From NCBI RefSeq assembly GCF_947494555.1, contig NZ_CANLVF010000002.1, positions 744,001-808,000 on the forward strand: a DNA stretch of 64,000 bases, read 5' to 3'. Each line of letters starts with the position of its first letter. The stretch's first letter is position 1. The stretch comes from an uncultured Roseibium sp. (GTDB lineage: Bacteria; Pseudomonadota; Alphaproteobacteria; Rhizobiales; Stappiaceae). This document shows, piece after piece, positions 36,219 through 46,569 of the stretch. A program made the translations under genes and the position numbers. The notes under the pieces are model-generated. The model was not told the DNA's origin. It made no database searches and saw nothing but the letters and a program-made list of their open reading frames with translations.

Positions 36219-37454
36219 ATGAGTCCGTCCACACACCAAGTGTTCAATCCTTTGTCAGAATCTTTTGCGAGAGATCCTCACGTGCACTATGCGGCCTTGC
36301 GAGCGCAGCCGGGGCTGACCTACTTTCAGCATTTCGATGTGTGGCTGGCCGCCCGCTTCGATGATGTTTCTGAAATTGTCATGCATGACAAGATGGTCCG
36401 GTCGATGGAACATATTGCAAGCGCTGACGAGATTGCCCGCCAGAAGAGAGCGGGAAACTGGCATGACATGCCGCACCACAGCCGATTTGTGCAATTTTCC
36501 CTTCTCGACAGCGACGGCGACGTTCACGACCGATTACGCAAGCAGGTGTTCAAGCTGTTCACCCCGGTCATGGTCAACAAACTGCGTGACGACATTCAGA
36601 CCTATGTTGACGGACTGATCGATCAATTGGCGGACAGACCGCAAATCGATTTTGTGGAGGATCTGGCAGCGCATGTTCCCGGCCACATTATCGGCCGCAT
36701 CCTAGGTGTGCCCGATGAAGACTGCCCGCAATTGCGCGTCTGGTCTGAGAACATTGTCCAGTTTTTCGACATCGAGCGTTCAGACGAACGAAAAATGCTG
36801 GCGGAAAAGAATACCACGGAGTTCTACCGGTATCTCCTGGAGCTCAAAGCCAATCGCGAGAGATCGCCAAAAGACGATCTGCTTTCTCTGATGATCGATG
36901 CGGAGCGGCAGGGTCACATGTCCTACGACGAACTTTTTTCGACCGCAATGCTGATCCTGATGGCCGGACACGGATCGACAATAGATGTCCTTGGAAGCGG
37001 CATGCATGCCCTGTTGAAGTTTCCATCCGAAATGCAAAGATTGCGCGTCGATCCAAGCCTGATGAAGACGGCTGTCCAGGAGATGTTCCGCTATGAATCG
37101 CCCCTTCCCTTCTTTCATCGCTATTGCACCGAAGATGTCGAAATCTGCGGCACCGATTTTCCGCGGGGCACAAAGTTCGGTGTCCTCTACGGCTCGGCGA
37201 ACCGCGACCCCAAGCAGTTTCCAGATGCTGACAGGTTCGATGTCGGGCGATCGCCCAACTGGCATATCGCCTTCGGACGCGGCGCTCACTTCTGTCTCGG
37301 CAACCATCTGGCTCGCCTCGACATGGACATCATCTTCACGACACTGTTGAAGCGCTTCACTGCCCTCGATCTCTCTGACGAAAATGTCCGCTACAAGAGA
37401 GGACTTTCCGTAAGAGGGCCGGAATCGCTTCAGATCAGCTGGCGAATGAACTGA
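36219..37454 (+). CDS. Cytochrome P450
   Basis: 411-residue soluble bacterial P450 (class I type), using external ferredoxin or reductase. The heme-thiolate motif [14 protein letters not shown] has ligand Cys359; the K-helix E288-M-F-R291 is present. The I-helix oxygen-activation motif is unusual: AGHGST at 249-254 instead of AG(H)E/DTT, so the conserved acid is Gly and the following Thr is Ser. This may alter proton delivery. The substrate is not predictable. The GDPD gene begins 13 bases downstream, suggesting an operon; no ferredoxin gene is adjacent. Confidence 0.93.
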   Translation: MSPSTHQVFNPLSESFARDPHVHYAALRAQPGLTYFQHFDVWLAARFDDVSEIVMHDKMVRSMEHIASADEIARQKRAGNWHDMPHHSRFVQFSLLDSDGDVHDRLRKQVFKLFTPVMVNKLRDDIQTYVDGLIDQLADRPQIDFVEDLAAHVPGHIIGRILGVPDEDCPQLRVWSENIVQFFDIERSDERKMLAEKNTTEFYRYLLELKANRERSPKDDLLSLMIDAERQGHMSYDELFSTAMLILMAGHGSTIDVLGSGMHALLKFPSEMQRLRVDPSLMKTAVQEMFRYESPLPFFHRYCTEDVEICGTDFPRGTKFGVLYGSANRDPKQFPDADRFDVGRSPNWHIAFGRGAHFCLGNHLARLDMDIIFTTLLKRFTALDLSDENVRYKRGLSVRGPESLQISWRMN

Positions 37455-37467
37455 CCAGCGCTATCTC

Positions 37468-38700
37468 ATGTCAATGACGCAACCAACATCCGGGTTTCCA
37501 ATGCGCCAGTTTACAATTCCGTTCCTCACAGTGTTCTGCATTGCTCCAGCCGTGTCGTTGGCCGACACGATCGAGCTTGGTCCACGTCCGGCCTACCTTG
37601 TCAGCCAGATGGAGGAAAGCAGCTTGAAACAAAAGCTTCAGAGCTGCATTGGCCAGCCGGCTGAACGCACCTTGTTTTCCATCGGGCATCGCGGCGCCCC
37701 GTTGCAGTTTCCCGAGCACACCGAAGAAGGATACCGGGCTGGAGCGCTCATGGGCGCGGGCATACTGGAATGCGACGTGACCTTTACAAAGGACAAGGAA
37801 CTGGTCTGCCGACACTCGCAAAATGACCTGCATACCACGACAGACATTTTGGTAACCGAACTTGCCGGCAAATGCACAGCCGGTTTCACACCCGCCAGCG
37901 GAGGCGCACAGGCGTCAGCCGAGTGCCGCACATCTGACCTGACACTCGACGAGTTCAGGGCTCTGAACGGCAAGATGGATAGCGCAAACAAGAACGCTCA
38001 AAGCATAGACGCTTACATGAAGGGAACGGCGCCCTGGCGCACTGAGCTCTACGGCAAGACCGGTACCTTGATGACCCACAAGGAGTCCATTGCTCTATTC
38101 AAGGAACTCGGCGCAAAATTCACTCCAGAGCTGAAGGCGCCCAAAGTGGCCATGCCGTTCGACGGTTTCACACAGGCAGACTATGCTCAGAAGCTCATCG
38201 ATGACTACAAAGCGATGGACATCCCGCCGGCGGATGTCTTTGCACAGTCCTTCAACCTCGACGACGTTCTCTACTGGATTGAAAACGAACCGGAGTTCGG
38301 CCAGCAGGCTGTTTTTCTCGATGGGCGCCGAAACCTTGATCCTCTCGATCCGGCTACATTTGAACCGTCAATGGCCGAATTGAAAGAGATGGGCGTAAAC
38401 TACATAGCGCCGCCGCTGTTTGTGCTCTTGACAGTTGAAGACGGCGAGATCGTCCCCTCGCCCTACGCGAAGGCGGCAAAATCGGCCGGACTCAATATCA
38501 TCACCTGGACACTTGAACGCTCTGGTCCGCTTCACGAAGGTGGTGGCTGGTATTATCAAACGGTCGGCGATGTGATCGACAGCGATGGCAAAATGCTTGA
38601 AGTTGTTGATGTACTTGCAACAGACGTCGGTGTTACCGGCATCTTTTCGGACTGGCCGGCAACCACGAGCTTTTACGCAAGCTGCATGGGATTGGAGTAA
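37468..38700 (+). CDS. Exported glycerophosphodiester phosphodiesterase
   Basis: 410 residues. A signal peptide follows Met12 ([20 protein letters not shown]); translation may start at ATG 37468 or at ATG 37501. The GDPD TIM-barrel metal and catalytic residues are in [28 protein letters not shown] and LVCRHSQND, and late-barrel elements in [10 protein letters not shown]. It contains an insert around residues 110-170 as in other periplasmic GlpQ-like enzymes. It should hydrolyse glycerophosphodiesters to glycerol-3-phosphate and alcohols. Follows the P450 gene by 13 bases. Confidence 0.9.
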   Translation: MSMTQPTSGFPMRQFTIPFLTVFCIAPAVSLADTIELGPRPAYLVSQMEESSLKQKLQSCIGQPAERTLFSIGHRGAPLQFPEHTEEGYRAGALMGAGILECDVTFTKDKELVCRHSQNDLHTTTDILVTELAGKCTAGFTPASGGAQASAECRTSDLTLDEFRALNGKMDSANKNAQSIDAYMKGTAPWRTELYGKTGTLMTHKESIALFKELGAKFTPELKAPKVAMPFDGFTQADYAQKLIDDYKAMDIPPADVFAQSFNLDDVLYWIENEPEFGQQAVFLDGRRNLDPLDPATFEPSMAELKEMGVNYIAPPLFVLLTVEDGEIVPSPYAKAAKSAGLNIITWTLERSGPLHEGGGWYYQTVGDVIDSDGKMLEVVDVLATDVGVTGIFSDWPATTSFYASCMGLE

Positions 38701-38785
38701 CGGCTGCCCCGTTTGACCGCAGGCTGCAACACAAGGCAAATATCCTGATTTTTGCTAATACCTTGTTCACCGGTTTTGTTTACCC

Positions 38786-40192
38786 TTGCGGAAGTTTGAA
38801 ATCGAATTTGCGGTCAATGAATTGAAGATACACACTCTTGAGAGCATAGACTGCCAGATCCTCTGTCGGCAGTTTAGACCCTTGAGCGATGAGACGCTCC
38901 AGGACGCCGTGATATCGGCAGCCCGCGCTGCCGGTCTGGATGCCGACGATTGCGAAGTGCTGGATGCAACGGCAACACATGACATTTCAATGCGTTGCGA
39001 TCTCTATCAGATATCCGTCACGCAATCTGTGCCTTTTGCCGAAGATGATTATCTTCAGGTCGCCCTCGATACATTCTCCCTGGAAAGTGCCATTAGCGGA
39101 CCTCCCAGCGTTGACGAATCCATTTCAGCATGCACGCACATCTCGGTTCAGAAAGTCGCCCCAGCCTCCGGCACGGAACCGGAATCCGGCGTTTTTGATA
39201 CCGGCACGGCCAGGTCCGGTTTCAACACGTCCGAAGAAGCCATGCATGCAATGGCACTTGCGAAGTCCATCGCCTTGCTTGTTGTTGATGAAACAGAAGC
39301 AGAATCAGTCTTCTGGGGCCCGAGTACATTTTTGCTGAGCATCGCTGATTTCAAACGTCTCGCGACTTCAGGCGATCCGCTGCTTCTTTACCTGCACTGC
39401 CACGTCTATCCGGAATTCGACAAGGTGAGCGGCAGGGAACGAACGGGGGTCGTTGCTTCCGGTGCGCAATGGCTGATCGGATACAACGTCGCTTTTCAGC
39501 CGTCAAATCGTCCGGCGGAATACCTGGTCGAGAAACTCTATGACTTCGTTCGGCTCACGCTAAAGTCCGGCGGAAAGCCGGAAGACGGCGTAGTTTTTGA
39601 AAAAGAAGACGGTGACAAGACGAAAGTCGGCATTCATGCGGCGGACGGGACGGGACCGGACAAGATAGAGTTGAGCGTGATGGAAACCCCGGACATCGCA
39701 GCCCATGTCGATAGGCCCGCGGACCTTCGCAACTGGCTGACACCGGACATGAAGGACATGGGCTTCGACGCACGCGAGGACGAGGGCAAAGAGCTTGATC
39801 CGGAAGACCCGGTCGATGCAGCTATCCTGGAGCGCCTGGCGGAACTGAACGCGGAAAACACGGCTCCCGAAACCGAAGAGCAGGCGCCGGTCGAGTTCGT
39901 AGAGGTGCCTGTCGGAATTGTCCCGGAACCAAAGACGGAAACATTAGAAGAAACCGATTTGAGCAGCACCGCACTTCAAGGGGCTGAAGCCGAGATACCA
40001 GCCGAAACAGTTACGGCTCAGGCAGCAGAGCCGGCCAACCGTCCGCGTCCCCATAGACGGCCGTCACAAAAAATGTCCATGGCTGAATTGCGGGACTTTG
40101 CCAGAGAAGCGCAGGTTGCCACTCAAAACCGCGACGTCGACACGAAAAAACGCGGCCTCATCGGGAAGATGTTCAACAAGAAGTCCGGGTGA
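38786..40192 (+). CDS. Acidic hypothetical protein, DUF4261-like core
   Basis: 468 residues in frame from a TTG at 38786; no ATG lies near the 5' end and no ribosome-binding site is clear, so the start is uncertain. The first 260 residues form a folded domain with WGPSTFLLSIADFKRLATSG and a long GAQWLIGYNVAFQPSNR segment, in the style of DUF4261. From about residue 320 the protein is acidic, low in complexity and probably disordered, ending in a basic GLIGKMFNKKSG. Function unknown. It ends 12 bases before the convergent merR gene. Confidence 0.72.
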   Translation: MRKFEIEFAVNELKIHTLESIDCQILCRQFRPLSDETLQDAVISAARAAGLDADDCEVLDATATHDISMRCDLYQISVTQSVPFAEDDYLQVALDTFSLESAISGPPSVDESISACTHISVQKVAPASGTEPESGVFDTGTARSGFNTSEEAMHAMALAKSIALLVVDETEAESVFWGPSTFLLSIADFKRLATSGDPLLLYLHCHVYPEFDKVSGRERTGVVASGAQWLIGYNVAFQPSNRPAEYLVEKLYDFVRLTLKSGGKPEDGVVFEKEDGDKTKVGIHAADGTGPDKIELSVMETPDIAAHVDRPADLRNWLTPDMKDMGFDAREDEGKELDPEDPVDAAILERLAELNAENTAPETEEQAPVEFVEVPVGIVPEPKTETLEETDLSSTALQGAEAEIPAETVTAQAAEPANRPRPHRRPSQKMSMAELRDFAREAQVATQNRDVDTKKRGLIGKMFNKKSG

Positions 40193-40204
40193 CGGAAGGC
40201 GTCG

Positions 40205-40789
40205 TTAACGCGCCTGATCCAGTGTCCGCTTGCACTCAAGAAGCTCGAACAGAGTTGCCTGCAATCGGCGTATGTCTTCTTTTGAGACTGCAGACTTGCC
40301 AACGGCAGGACTGGAGGCAGATTTGTCGCCCCGCAGCCTGTTCAGGATATTCAGCCCACCAGATGAAGTCGGTACGCTGTCCTCTTCGCTCGTTTCAGGC
40401 AGGACACCTTTCGGCAAGGCTTCCTCGGTCGCGCTCGCCGCAGTCGAAATCTCGACAACCGCAACACCTTCGTCATTGTTTTGCGTTATCGCCTGCAGCG
40501 GCGATGCGTCTTCGCGCCAAATCTGGGTGACAAACCGTTGTCCCTGCTCCTTGAGAATCCGCTGCACGCCTTTGATCGTGTAGCCCTCGCCATAGAGCAG
40601 ATGCCGTATTCCCTTGAGGAGCTCAACGTCATCCGGCCGATAGTATCGCCGTCCTCCGCCGCGTTTGAGCGGCTTTATCTGTGAAAAACGTGTCTCCCAG
40701 AACCGAAGCACGTGCTGCGGCAAGTCCAGATCCTCTGCGACTTCGCTGATCGTTCTAAAGGCGTCCGGGCTTTTTTCTTGTGAACTCAT
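40205..40789 (-). CDS. MerR-family transcriptional regulator
   Basis: 194 residues. The winged HTH is at residues 10-80 ([41 protein letters not shown]). There is no cysteine-rich metal site; the C-terminal half is variable. This MerR-like gene next to ihfA is a fixed alphaproteobacterial arrangement. Ten bases separate it from ihfA, so they are co-transcribed. Confidence 0.9.
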   Translation of the reverse strand: MSSQEKSPDAFRTISEVAEDLDLPQHVLRFWETRFSQIKPLKRGGGRRYYRPDDVELLKGIRHLLYGEGYTIKGVQRILKEQGQRFVTQIWREDASPLQAITQNNDEGVAVVEISTAASATEEALPKGVLPETSEEDSVPTSSGGLNILNRLRGDKSASSPAVGKSAVSKEDIRRLQATLFELLECKRTLDQAR

Positions 40790-40799
40790 CCGGTCTATT

Positions 40800-41114
40800 T
40801 TATTTGCTGGCCTGACCAGTCAGCGCATCATTGATCCGCTGTTTCAACACGTTAGATGGTTTGAAAACCATCACTCTCCTGGGTGAAATCGGCACTTCCT
40901 CACCCGTCTTCGGATTGCGGCCGATACGCTCACCCTTGGAGCGGACCACAAATGAACCGAAGCTTGACAATTTTACCGATTCTCCGGTGACAAGACAGTC
41001 TGAAATTTCAGAAAGTACACGTTCAACCAATTCAGATGACTCGGTCCGTGATAAGCCGACCTTTTGATAAACGGCTTCACACAGATCCGCACGGGTAATA
41101 GTCCGATTGCCCAT
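40800..41114 (-). CDS. ihfA: Integration host factor subunit alpha
   Basis: 104-residue DNA-bending protein; pairs with IHF-beta (not in the window). Family features are [43 protein letters not shown] (with the intercalating Pro in the RNPKTGE arm) and [15 protein letters not shown] 41114 (MGNRT) is the start; the in-frame ATG at 41156 is leader. Confidence 0.96.
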   Translation of the reverse strand: MGNRTITRADLCEAVYQKVGLSRTESSELVERVLSEISDCLVTGESVKLSSFGSFVVRSKGERIGRNPKTGEEVPISPRRVMVFKPSNVLKQRINDALTGQASK

Positions 41115-41257
41115 AACCCCTCCACAACGACGCCAACGATCTGGCTGATTTTGCAAGAGAACTCCAACGCAGGTCCCTACGGTATTGCCTCACGGCGAGC
41201 CGGTCAACCGGAACTCGGCATCAAGATAATATTTGTCGGCAAAGGTGGTCGCAGCTG

Positions 41258-42235
41258 TTACCAGCGCAGGAGAACCGATCCCCAGGTAAATCCGCCGCCC
41301 ATGGCCTCCAACATCACGAGATCGTTCTTTTTGACACGTCCGTCCCTGATCGCGGTATCGAGAGCGAGAGGGATTGATGCTGCTGAGGTGTTGCCGTGCG
41401 ATTGAACCGTTGTCACCACCTTTTCAGGTGCAATACCAAGTTTCTTTGCGCTTGCATCAATAATGCGCTTGTTGGCCTGATGCGGAACAAACCAGTCCAG
41501 ATCGTCTGAGGTCAGGCCGGTCGCTTCGTAAGCGTCTTCGATGACATCCGTGATCATGCCGACGGCGTGTTTGAAGACCTCACGGCCTTCCATGCGCAAA
41601 TGCCCGACGGTCTGGGTCGCCGACGGCCCGCCGTCGACATACAGCTTTTCCTTGTGCCGTCCATCAGAACGCAGATGCGAAGTGAGAACACCCCTGTCTT
41701 TGTTCGTCCCGGCGCTTTCTGACCTTTCCACGATCAGGGCACCTGCCCCATCACCGAAGAGCACGCAGGTGGTCCGGTCCTCCCAGTCCAATATGCGCGA
41801 GAAGGTTTCCGCTCCAATGACGAGACATCGATTCGACAAGCCGGTTCGAATGTATGCGTCGGCTGTCGTGAGCGCATAGACAAATCCGGAGCAGACTGCC
41901 TGTACATCGAACGCGCAGCCATGGGTAATCCCAAGGTTCGCCTGCACAGTCACGGCGGTGGCCGGGAATGTATTGTCGGGCGTCGCCGTTGCGAGAATGA
42001 TCGTGTCGATGTCGGAAGCGTCTCTGCCCGCATCCTGAAGAGCTCTTTGGGCAGCTTCAAGAGCGAGGTCAGATGTCACCTGGCCTTCGGCCGCAATGTG
42101 GCGTTGCTCAATACCCGTGCGCTGGACAATCCATTCATCGGACGTGTCCACCATCTTGGCAAGATCGTTATTGGTCAGAACTTTCTCCGGCAGAAAACTG
42201 CCGCAGCCGGTCACGATAGAACGGATTACGCTCAC
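41258..42235 (-). CDS. fabH: Beta-ketoacyl-ACP synthase III
   Basis: 325 residues; starts fatty-acid synthesis by condensing acetyl-CoA with malonyl-ACP. The Cys-His-Asn triad is visible: [24 protein letters not shown] and [18 protein letters not shown] start at 42235, overlapping the plsX stop (GTGA). 143 bases precede ihfA, so an internal promoter for ihfA-merR is possible. Confidence 0.97.
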   Translation of the reverse strand: MSVIRSIVTGCGSFLPEKVLTNNDLAKMVDTSDEWIVQRTGIEQRHIAAEGQVTSDLALEAAQRALQDAGRDASDIDTIILATATPDNTFPATAVTVQANLGITHGCAFDVQAVCSGFVYALTTADAYIRTGLSNRCLVIGAETFSRILDWEDRTTCVLFGDGAGALIVERSESAGTNKDRGVLTSHLRSDGRHKEKLYVDGGPSATQTVGHLRMEGREVFKHAVGMITDVIEDAYEATGLTSDDLDWFVPHQANKRIIDASAKKLGIAPEKVVTTVQSHGNTSAASIPLALDTAIRDGRVKKNDLVMLEAMGGGFTWGSVLLRW

Positions 42236-43296
42236 AAATCACCTTCCGATGTCGGCGCGGCTTCTGCGAAGCGGCCACGATGGTAATGCACAAGATCCTG
42301 GGCGATCTTGTGGGTCAGTTCATTTTTCACCATGTCATAGGCCAGATCGATCGCGGAGGCATAGCCTTCAGCATCCGTTCCCCCATGGCTTTTGATCACA
42401 ATGCCGTTCAGTCCCAGGAAAACGCCTCCATTGACTTTGCGCGGGTCCATTTTTTCACGCAGGAGGTCGAAAGCTCCCTTGGCAAACAGGTAACCTATTC
42501 TGGACATGAATGTTCGGTTCATTGCAGACCGCAAATAGCTGCCGATCTGTTTGGCCGTGCCTTCAGCGGTTTTCAGCGCGATGTTGCCCGCAAATCCCTC
42601 GGTGACCACGACATCGACCGTTCCCTTGCCAAGGTCGTCGCCTTCGACGAAGCCCGCATAGTCAAGTGATCTGAGCGGCGTCTCGCGCAGCAGGCGGCCG
42701 GCGGTGCGAACCTCTTCCAGTCCCTTGACTTCCTCGACACCTATATTGAGCAACCCGACACTTGGCCGCTGCACTCCGAAGAGCGCGCGCGCCATCGCGC
42801 CGCCAAGAATGGCAAAATCGATAAGTTGCTGCGCATCAGCGCCAATGGTCGCGCCGACGTCAAGAACCACTGATTCTCCGCGCGTCGTCGGCCAGATGGC
42901 TGCAATCGCAGGACGCTCGATGTTGGCCATCGTCCGCAGACAGAACTTGGACATCGCCATCATTGCGCCGGTGTTTCCGGCCGACACCGCAACAGAAGCG
43001 TCGCCGGATTTGACCGCCTCAATCGAGCGCCACATGCTCGAACGCCATCTTCCCTGCCGCAGAGCCTGGCTCGGCTTGGTGTCCATAGCGATGGATACTT
43101 CGCAATGATGGAGCACCGAGGCGTCTCTTACACGCGGGTACTGTTCCAGAAGCGGGCGCACAACGTTTTCGTTGCCATAGAGAAGGAAGCGAATGTCCGG
43201 GTGGCGTACGAGCGCGATTTCCGCTCCGGGAATGACAACATCGGCCCCGTTATCGCCGCCCATGGCATCCAAGGAAATCGGAATTGTTTTCGCCAT
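42232..43296 (-). CDS. plsX: Phosphate acyltransferase PlsX
   Basis: 354 residues; makes acyl-phosphate from acyl-ACP for PlsY in phospholipid synthesis. Family blocks are [36 protein letters not shown] and [18 protein letters not shown]. Coupled to fabH by a 4-base overlap. Confidence 0.97.
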   Translation of the reverse strand: MAKTIPISLDAMGGDNGADVVIPGAEIALVRHPDIRFLLYGNENVVRPLLEQYPRVRDASVLHHCEVSIAMDTKPSQALRQGRWRSSMWRSIEAVKSGDASVAVSAGNTGAMMAMSKFCLRTMANIERPAIAAIWPTTRGESVVLDVGATIGADAQQLIDFAILGGAMARALFGVQRPSVGLLNIGVEEVKGLEEVRTAGRLLRETPLRSLDYAGFVEGDDLGKGTVDVVVTEGFAGNIALKTAEGTAKQIGSYLRSAMNRTFMSRIGYLFAKGAFDLLREKMDPRKVNGGVFLGLNGIVIKSHGGTDAEGYASAIDLAYDMVKNELTHKIAQDLVHYHRGRFAEAAPTSEGDL

Positions 43297-43509
43297 TCAG
43301 AAGGTCTTTTAACGTTTCACATTCAAGAACGCACCAGCTGGTGCACCCAAAGGAGTTGCGCCCTTTCGGCAGGGGCCCGGATCGGGCGCGAACATAAAGG
43401 TTTTGGTCGGAGTGACAACCGTTTTCATGGACTCATTCAGAACTGACGTTGAAAACTCGCGTGCAAGACAATCTTTGATCGCTTATCGGATCCAGAAGAA
43501 GCTTTAATG

Positions 43510-44082
43510 TCAGTCTTCCTTCCTGGTCTTTAAACCCTCCAGGGCCGCAAAAGGGGACGGTTTTTTTTCGGCTTCTTCTTCGACCGCGGAGTTTTCTTCA
43601 CCACTGCCCTCAAATTCAACACCTGGCCTTCTCGGAAACGGATCGAGCGACAGGGCAAGTTCTTCACAAATCAGGGCACCAAGGTCGAGGACACCATCTA
43701 CCAAGACATCTGGTGGATCCAGTGATTCCAGATCGATTTCAATTTCCCCGTCTTCGTTCAGATCCCTGATCCTTGCCGGCCGGCTCGATACCGGCTCGAA
43801 CGTCCTGTCCACCTCAAGCAACAAACTGCTTTCAAACGGTTCGAGCGACACAACACAGGTCTGTACGATCGCAGCGCTGATGGTTCCGACGACACGAACG
43901 CCCTCCTTGCGGTAGGGTTTGAGCGTAAACCGCGCCTTAAATCCTTTAATTTCCAACAGATCATATGCCTCAGCAATTTCCTGCTGCTGCTTGCCGCCGG
44001 GTTCTACGACGATGGTCTCGTCCTTGTCGACAACCCGGTTGGCTTTGACGGAGTGTGAATATGGAAACGCGCCCGTTGCCAT
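43510..44082 (-). CDS. DUF177 (YceD-like) protein
   Basis: 190 residues. Conserved VQTCVVSLEPFESSLLLEVDRTF (YceD cysteine block), DPPDVLVDGVLDLGALICEELALSLDPFPRRPG. In many bacteria the family is linked to 23S rRNA/ribosome biogenesis and sits before rpmF; here rpmF is absent and plsX follows after 213 bases. ATG 44082 (MATGAFPYSH) is the start, not the in-frame ATG at 44133, which would overlap the upstream gene. Confidence 0.92.
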   Translation of the reverse strand: MATGAFPYSHSVKANRVVDKDETIVVEPGGKQQQEIAEAYDLLEIKGFKARFTLKPYRKEGVRVVGTISAAIVQTCVVSLEPFESSLLLEVDRTFEPVSSRPARIRDLNEDGEIEIDLESLDPPDVLVDGVLDLGALICEELALSLDPFPRRPGVEFEGSGEENSAVEEEAEKKPSPFAALEGLKTRKED

Positions 44083-44113
44083 GATCTTTCTTTCTTGTTT
44101 CTGTTTTGCTGCA

Positions 44114-44662
44114 TTAAACAGCGATCGTCGCAAAGGCCTCAGCTTCGGGCCAAGTCAAGTCGCCGCTGATAAGATGTTCAGTCGATTGCTGCGACAGTTT
44201 TTCTGCTGCCGACATCATGTAGAGAGCGAGCCGTTTTTGTGCGACCTGCTCCGGAGCATCGGGGAAAAGATTGCGGCCGATTGCTTCCGCCAACTCGTCA
44301 GCGTCATTGCCGTCGATCGCGCGGATGTAAACATCAGCGCGGCCGTAGAAGGCTTCTCCCATCACCTTGACCTTTTTGGGCACGCGCGTGTCGCTGACAC
44401 CCATCTCCCGCAATGATGCATCCATGTCCTGAAAAAAGAGGTCGAAAACGCCCTGCGTGAACTCAGATACTTTCGCACCCTCGCCGCGCATGCGGCGAAA
44501 ATAAAGCACGGCGTGCAGAACGATTAGATCGAATCTGCCATCAATCGTGTCTGGAACAAGAAAGTCTGTGTAAAATACAGGCTGCCGCGCTTGAGCCACG
44601 ATTTCACAATAGACCTTGTGCTCGGCGTTACGCGACCGGCGGCGGAACAGGCCGAAAACCAT
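44114..44662 (-). CDS. Ubiquinol-cytochrome c chaperone (CBP3-like)
   Basis: 182 residues of the Ubiq_cyt_C_chap family, assembly factor for cytochrome b of the bc1 complex. Visible: FDLIVLHAVLYFRRM, FTQGVFDLFFQDMDASLREMGV, KVMGEAFYGRADVYIRAI. ATG 44662 (MVFGLFRRR) is chosen because GGAG lies seven bases upstream; ATG 44674 would add four residues. Heads the operon leading into DUF177 and plsX. Confidence 0.93.
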   Translation of the reverse strand: MVFGLFRRRSRNAEHKVYCEIVAQARQPVFYTDFLVPDTIDGRFDLIVLHAVLYFRRMRGEGAKVSEFTQGVFDLFFQDMDASLREMGVSDTRVPKKVKVMGEAFYGRADVYIRAIDGNDADELAEAIGRNLFPDAPEQVAQKRLALYMMSAAEKLSQQSTEHLISGDLTWPEAEAFATIAV

Positions 44663-44776
44663 GACCGTCTCCATTTGACTCAGGTGTTGCCTTGTGCCCT
44701 ATCCCACGATAGTGAATTTGCCAAGCAACGAAATTCAAAAGCAGCCAGATTGATCTGGCGAAACGGGACTTCTTAG

Positions 44777-45214
44777 ATGAACTTCAAGGCGAGCGCCCTG
44801 ATCCTTCCGCTTCTGGCCACGCTACCACTCGGCGGCTGTTTCACATCGACATATACACATGGCCATGTCGTGACCACATCCATGCTGAACCAGGTGCAGA
44901 TCGGATCCAGTCGCGAACAGGTGGAACTCGTTCTCGGGTCGCCGTCGACAACCTCAAGCCTGAGTGGCGACGCCTACTATTACATATCACAAAAAACGGC
45001 GACCACAGCGTTCCTCGCCCCCGACATCGTCGAACAGAGGGTGGTCGCAATCTACTTTGACGAAGACGGTTTCGTGAAAGATCTCGGCAACTATACCCTT
45101 GAAGACGGTAAGGTCGTTGACATCGTCACCCGCAAAACCCGTACAGGCGGCGCGGACTATGGCTTCCTGACCCAAATCCTGAGAGGAGCCACGAACCCTG
45201 GTATTGGGCTGTAA
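44777..45214 (+). CDS. bamE: Outer-membrane assembly lipoprotein BamE
   Basis: 145 residues. Lipobox LGGC at residue ~21, then the SmpA/OmlA domain with MLNQVQIGSSREQVELVLGSP and the strand pair AYYYIS ... RVVAIYFDEDGFV. Part of the Bam complex inserting outer-membrane proteins. Divergent from the bc1 chaperone gene, as in many alphaproteobacteria. Confidence 0.93.
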   Translation: MNFKASALILPLLATLPLGGCFTSTYTHGHVVTTSMLNQVQIGSSREQVELVLGSPSTTSSLSGDAYYYISQKTATTAFLAPDIVEQRVVAIYFDEDGFVKDLGNYTLEDGKVVDIVTRKTRTGGADYGFLTQILRGATNPGIGL

Positions 45215-45621
45215 CTTCTCGAAAGCACCGCCTCGTATGAAATGACGGTCTTCGAACTGCTGTTCCTGCGAACGGTGCGCCGTCGAACTCATGTTTTCGG
45301 ACGCACACGCCGTAGGACAGGGAACCTGCGCGGCCTTGCAAACTCATTTGCACTGTCTTGCCCATAGGAAAGCCTGACCGTCCTGATTGCGCGATCTGTC
45401 GAGTCTCGTTTGCTGCTACAAGAGTAAAGAAGCAGAACTTGTCGAAGGCACCGCTTATGGAGTACACGGCTTCTGATACGGGCCTGAACGAGCGGCCGGA
45501 AAACGCATTGGGGACACGATTTTCTCAATCCGCAGGATGACGCGACTTATTGTGCCATCTGAGTCAGGAGTAGAAAAATGTCCCACAAAAATGGCGCAAT
45601 GTGCCGGGGGGCAGCGGATAA
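45215..45621. other. Gap between bamE and UDP-xylose synthase gene
   Basis: 407 bases. No terminator with a T-run and no supported gene were seen; several short open frames overlap on both strands without starts or family features. Presumably carries the promoter of the downstream pair. Confidence 0.45.
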
Positions 45622-46566
45622 ATGAAAGTCGCCAACAGGAAAAGAATTCTCGTCACGGGCGGTGCCGGTTTCCTGGGGTCCCATCTGTGCGAACGCCTTC
45701 TCAGCGAAGGTGTAGATGTCCTATGTATCGACAATCTCTACAGCGGGACCAAAGACAACATCTCACATCTCCTGTCGAACCCGCATTTCGAGTTTCAGCG
45801 ACACGATGTGACATTTCCGATCTACCTCGAAGTCGACGAGATTTACAATCTCGCCTGCCCTGCATCTCCAGTTCATTACCAGCGCGATCCGGTGCAGACC
45901 ACGAAGACCAGCGTTCACGGCTCCATCAACATGCTTGGTCTCGCCAAGCGCACGAAAGCCCGCATATTCCAGGCGTCGACCAGCGAAGTCTACGGCGATC
46001 CGGAAGTGCATCCACAAACGGAGGACTACTGGGGCCGGGTCAATCCCATCGGCGTCAGATCCTGCTACGACGAGGGCAAACGCTGCGCTGAGACCCTCTT
46101 TTTCGATTACAATCGCCAACACGGTCTGGAAATCAAGGTCGCCAGGATCTTCAATACCTACGGCCCGCGCATGCATCCCAACGACGGCAGAGTGGTCAGC
46201 AACTTTGTTGTGCAGGCGCTTCAGGGAAAAGACATCACGATCTATGGCGATGGGCTGCAAACGCGCAGTTTCTGCTACGTCGACGATCTCATCGAGGCAT
46301 TCGTGAGGCTGATGTCATCGCCGAGCGACCTGACCGGTCCCGTGAACCTAGGGAATCCATCGGAGTTCACCATCCTTGAACTTGCCGAAACGGTGCTCGA
46401 ACTCGTGGGTGGCTCGTCCAAACTCGTGTTCCGCCCACTCCCTCACGATGATCCGAAACAAAGGCGTCCGGATATCACTCTTGCGCAGGATCGGCTTGAC
46501 TGGACACCGTCAATTCCACTCAAAGAGGGATTGAAGGAAACGATCGCCTATTTCCGGGATTATTAG
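45622..46566 (+). CDS. UDP-glucuronate decarboxylase (UDP-xylose synthase)
   Basis: 314-residue short-chain dehydrogenase/epimerase. NAD motif GGAGFLGSH near the N-terminus, [17 protein letters not shown] and [13 protein letters not shown] (catalytic Tyr and Lys), [21 protein letters not shown] and [17 protein letters not shown]. These are diagnostic of UXS, which turns UDP-glucuronate into UDP-xylose. Starts at ATG 45622 and ends 3 bases before the GT2 gene, so the two form an operon. The UDP-xylose may feed the lipid-linked transfer by that GT2. Confidence 0.93.
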   Translation: MKVANRKRILVTGGAGFLGSHLCERLLSEGVDVLCIDNLYSGTKDNISHLLSNPHFEFQRHDVTFPIYLEVDEIYNLACPASPVHYQRDPVQTTKTSVHGSINMLGLAKRTKARIFQASTSEVYGDPEVHPQTEDYWGRVNPIGVRSCYDEGKRCAETLFFDYNRQHGLEIKVARIFNTYGPRMHPNDGRVVSNFVVQALQGKDITIYGDGLQTRSFCYVDDLIEAFVRLMSSPSDLTGPVNLGNPSEFTILELAETVLELVGGSSKLVFRPLPHDDPKQRRPDITLAQDRLDWTPSIPLKEGLKETIAYFRDY

Positions 46567-46569
46567 AAA

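Noticed and set aside
28910..40200. Attachment-site copy of the tRNA-Pro 3' end marking an integrated element
   Set aside because: No second copy of the T-arm/acceptor sequence and no integrase were seen.
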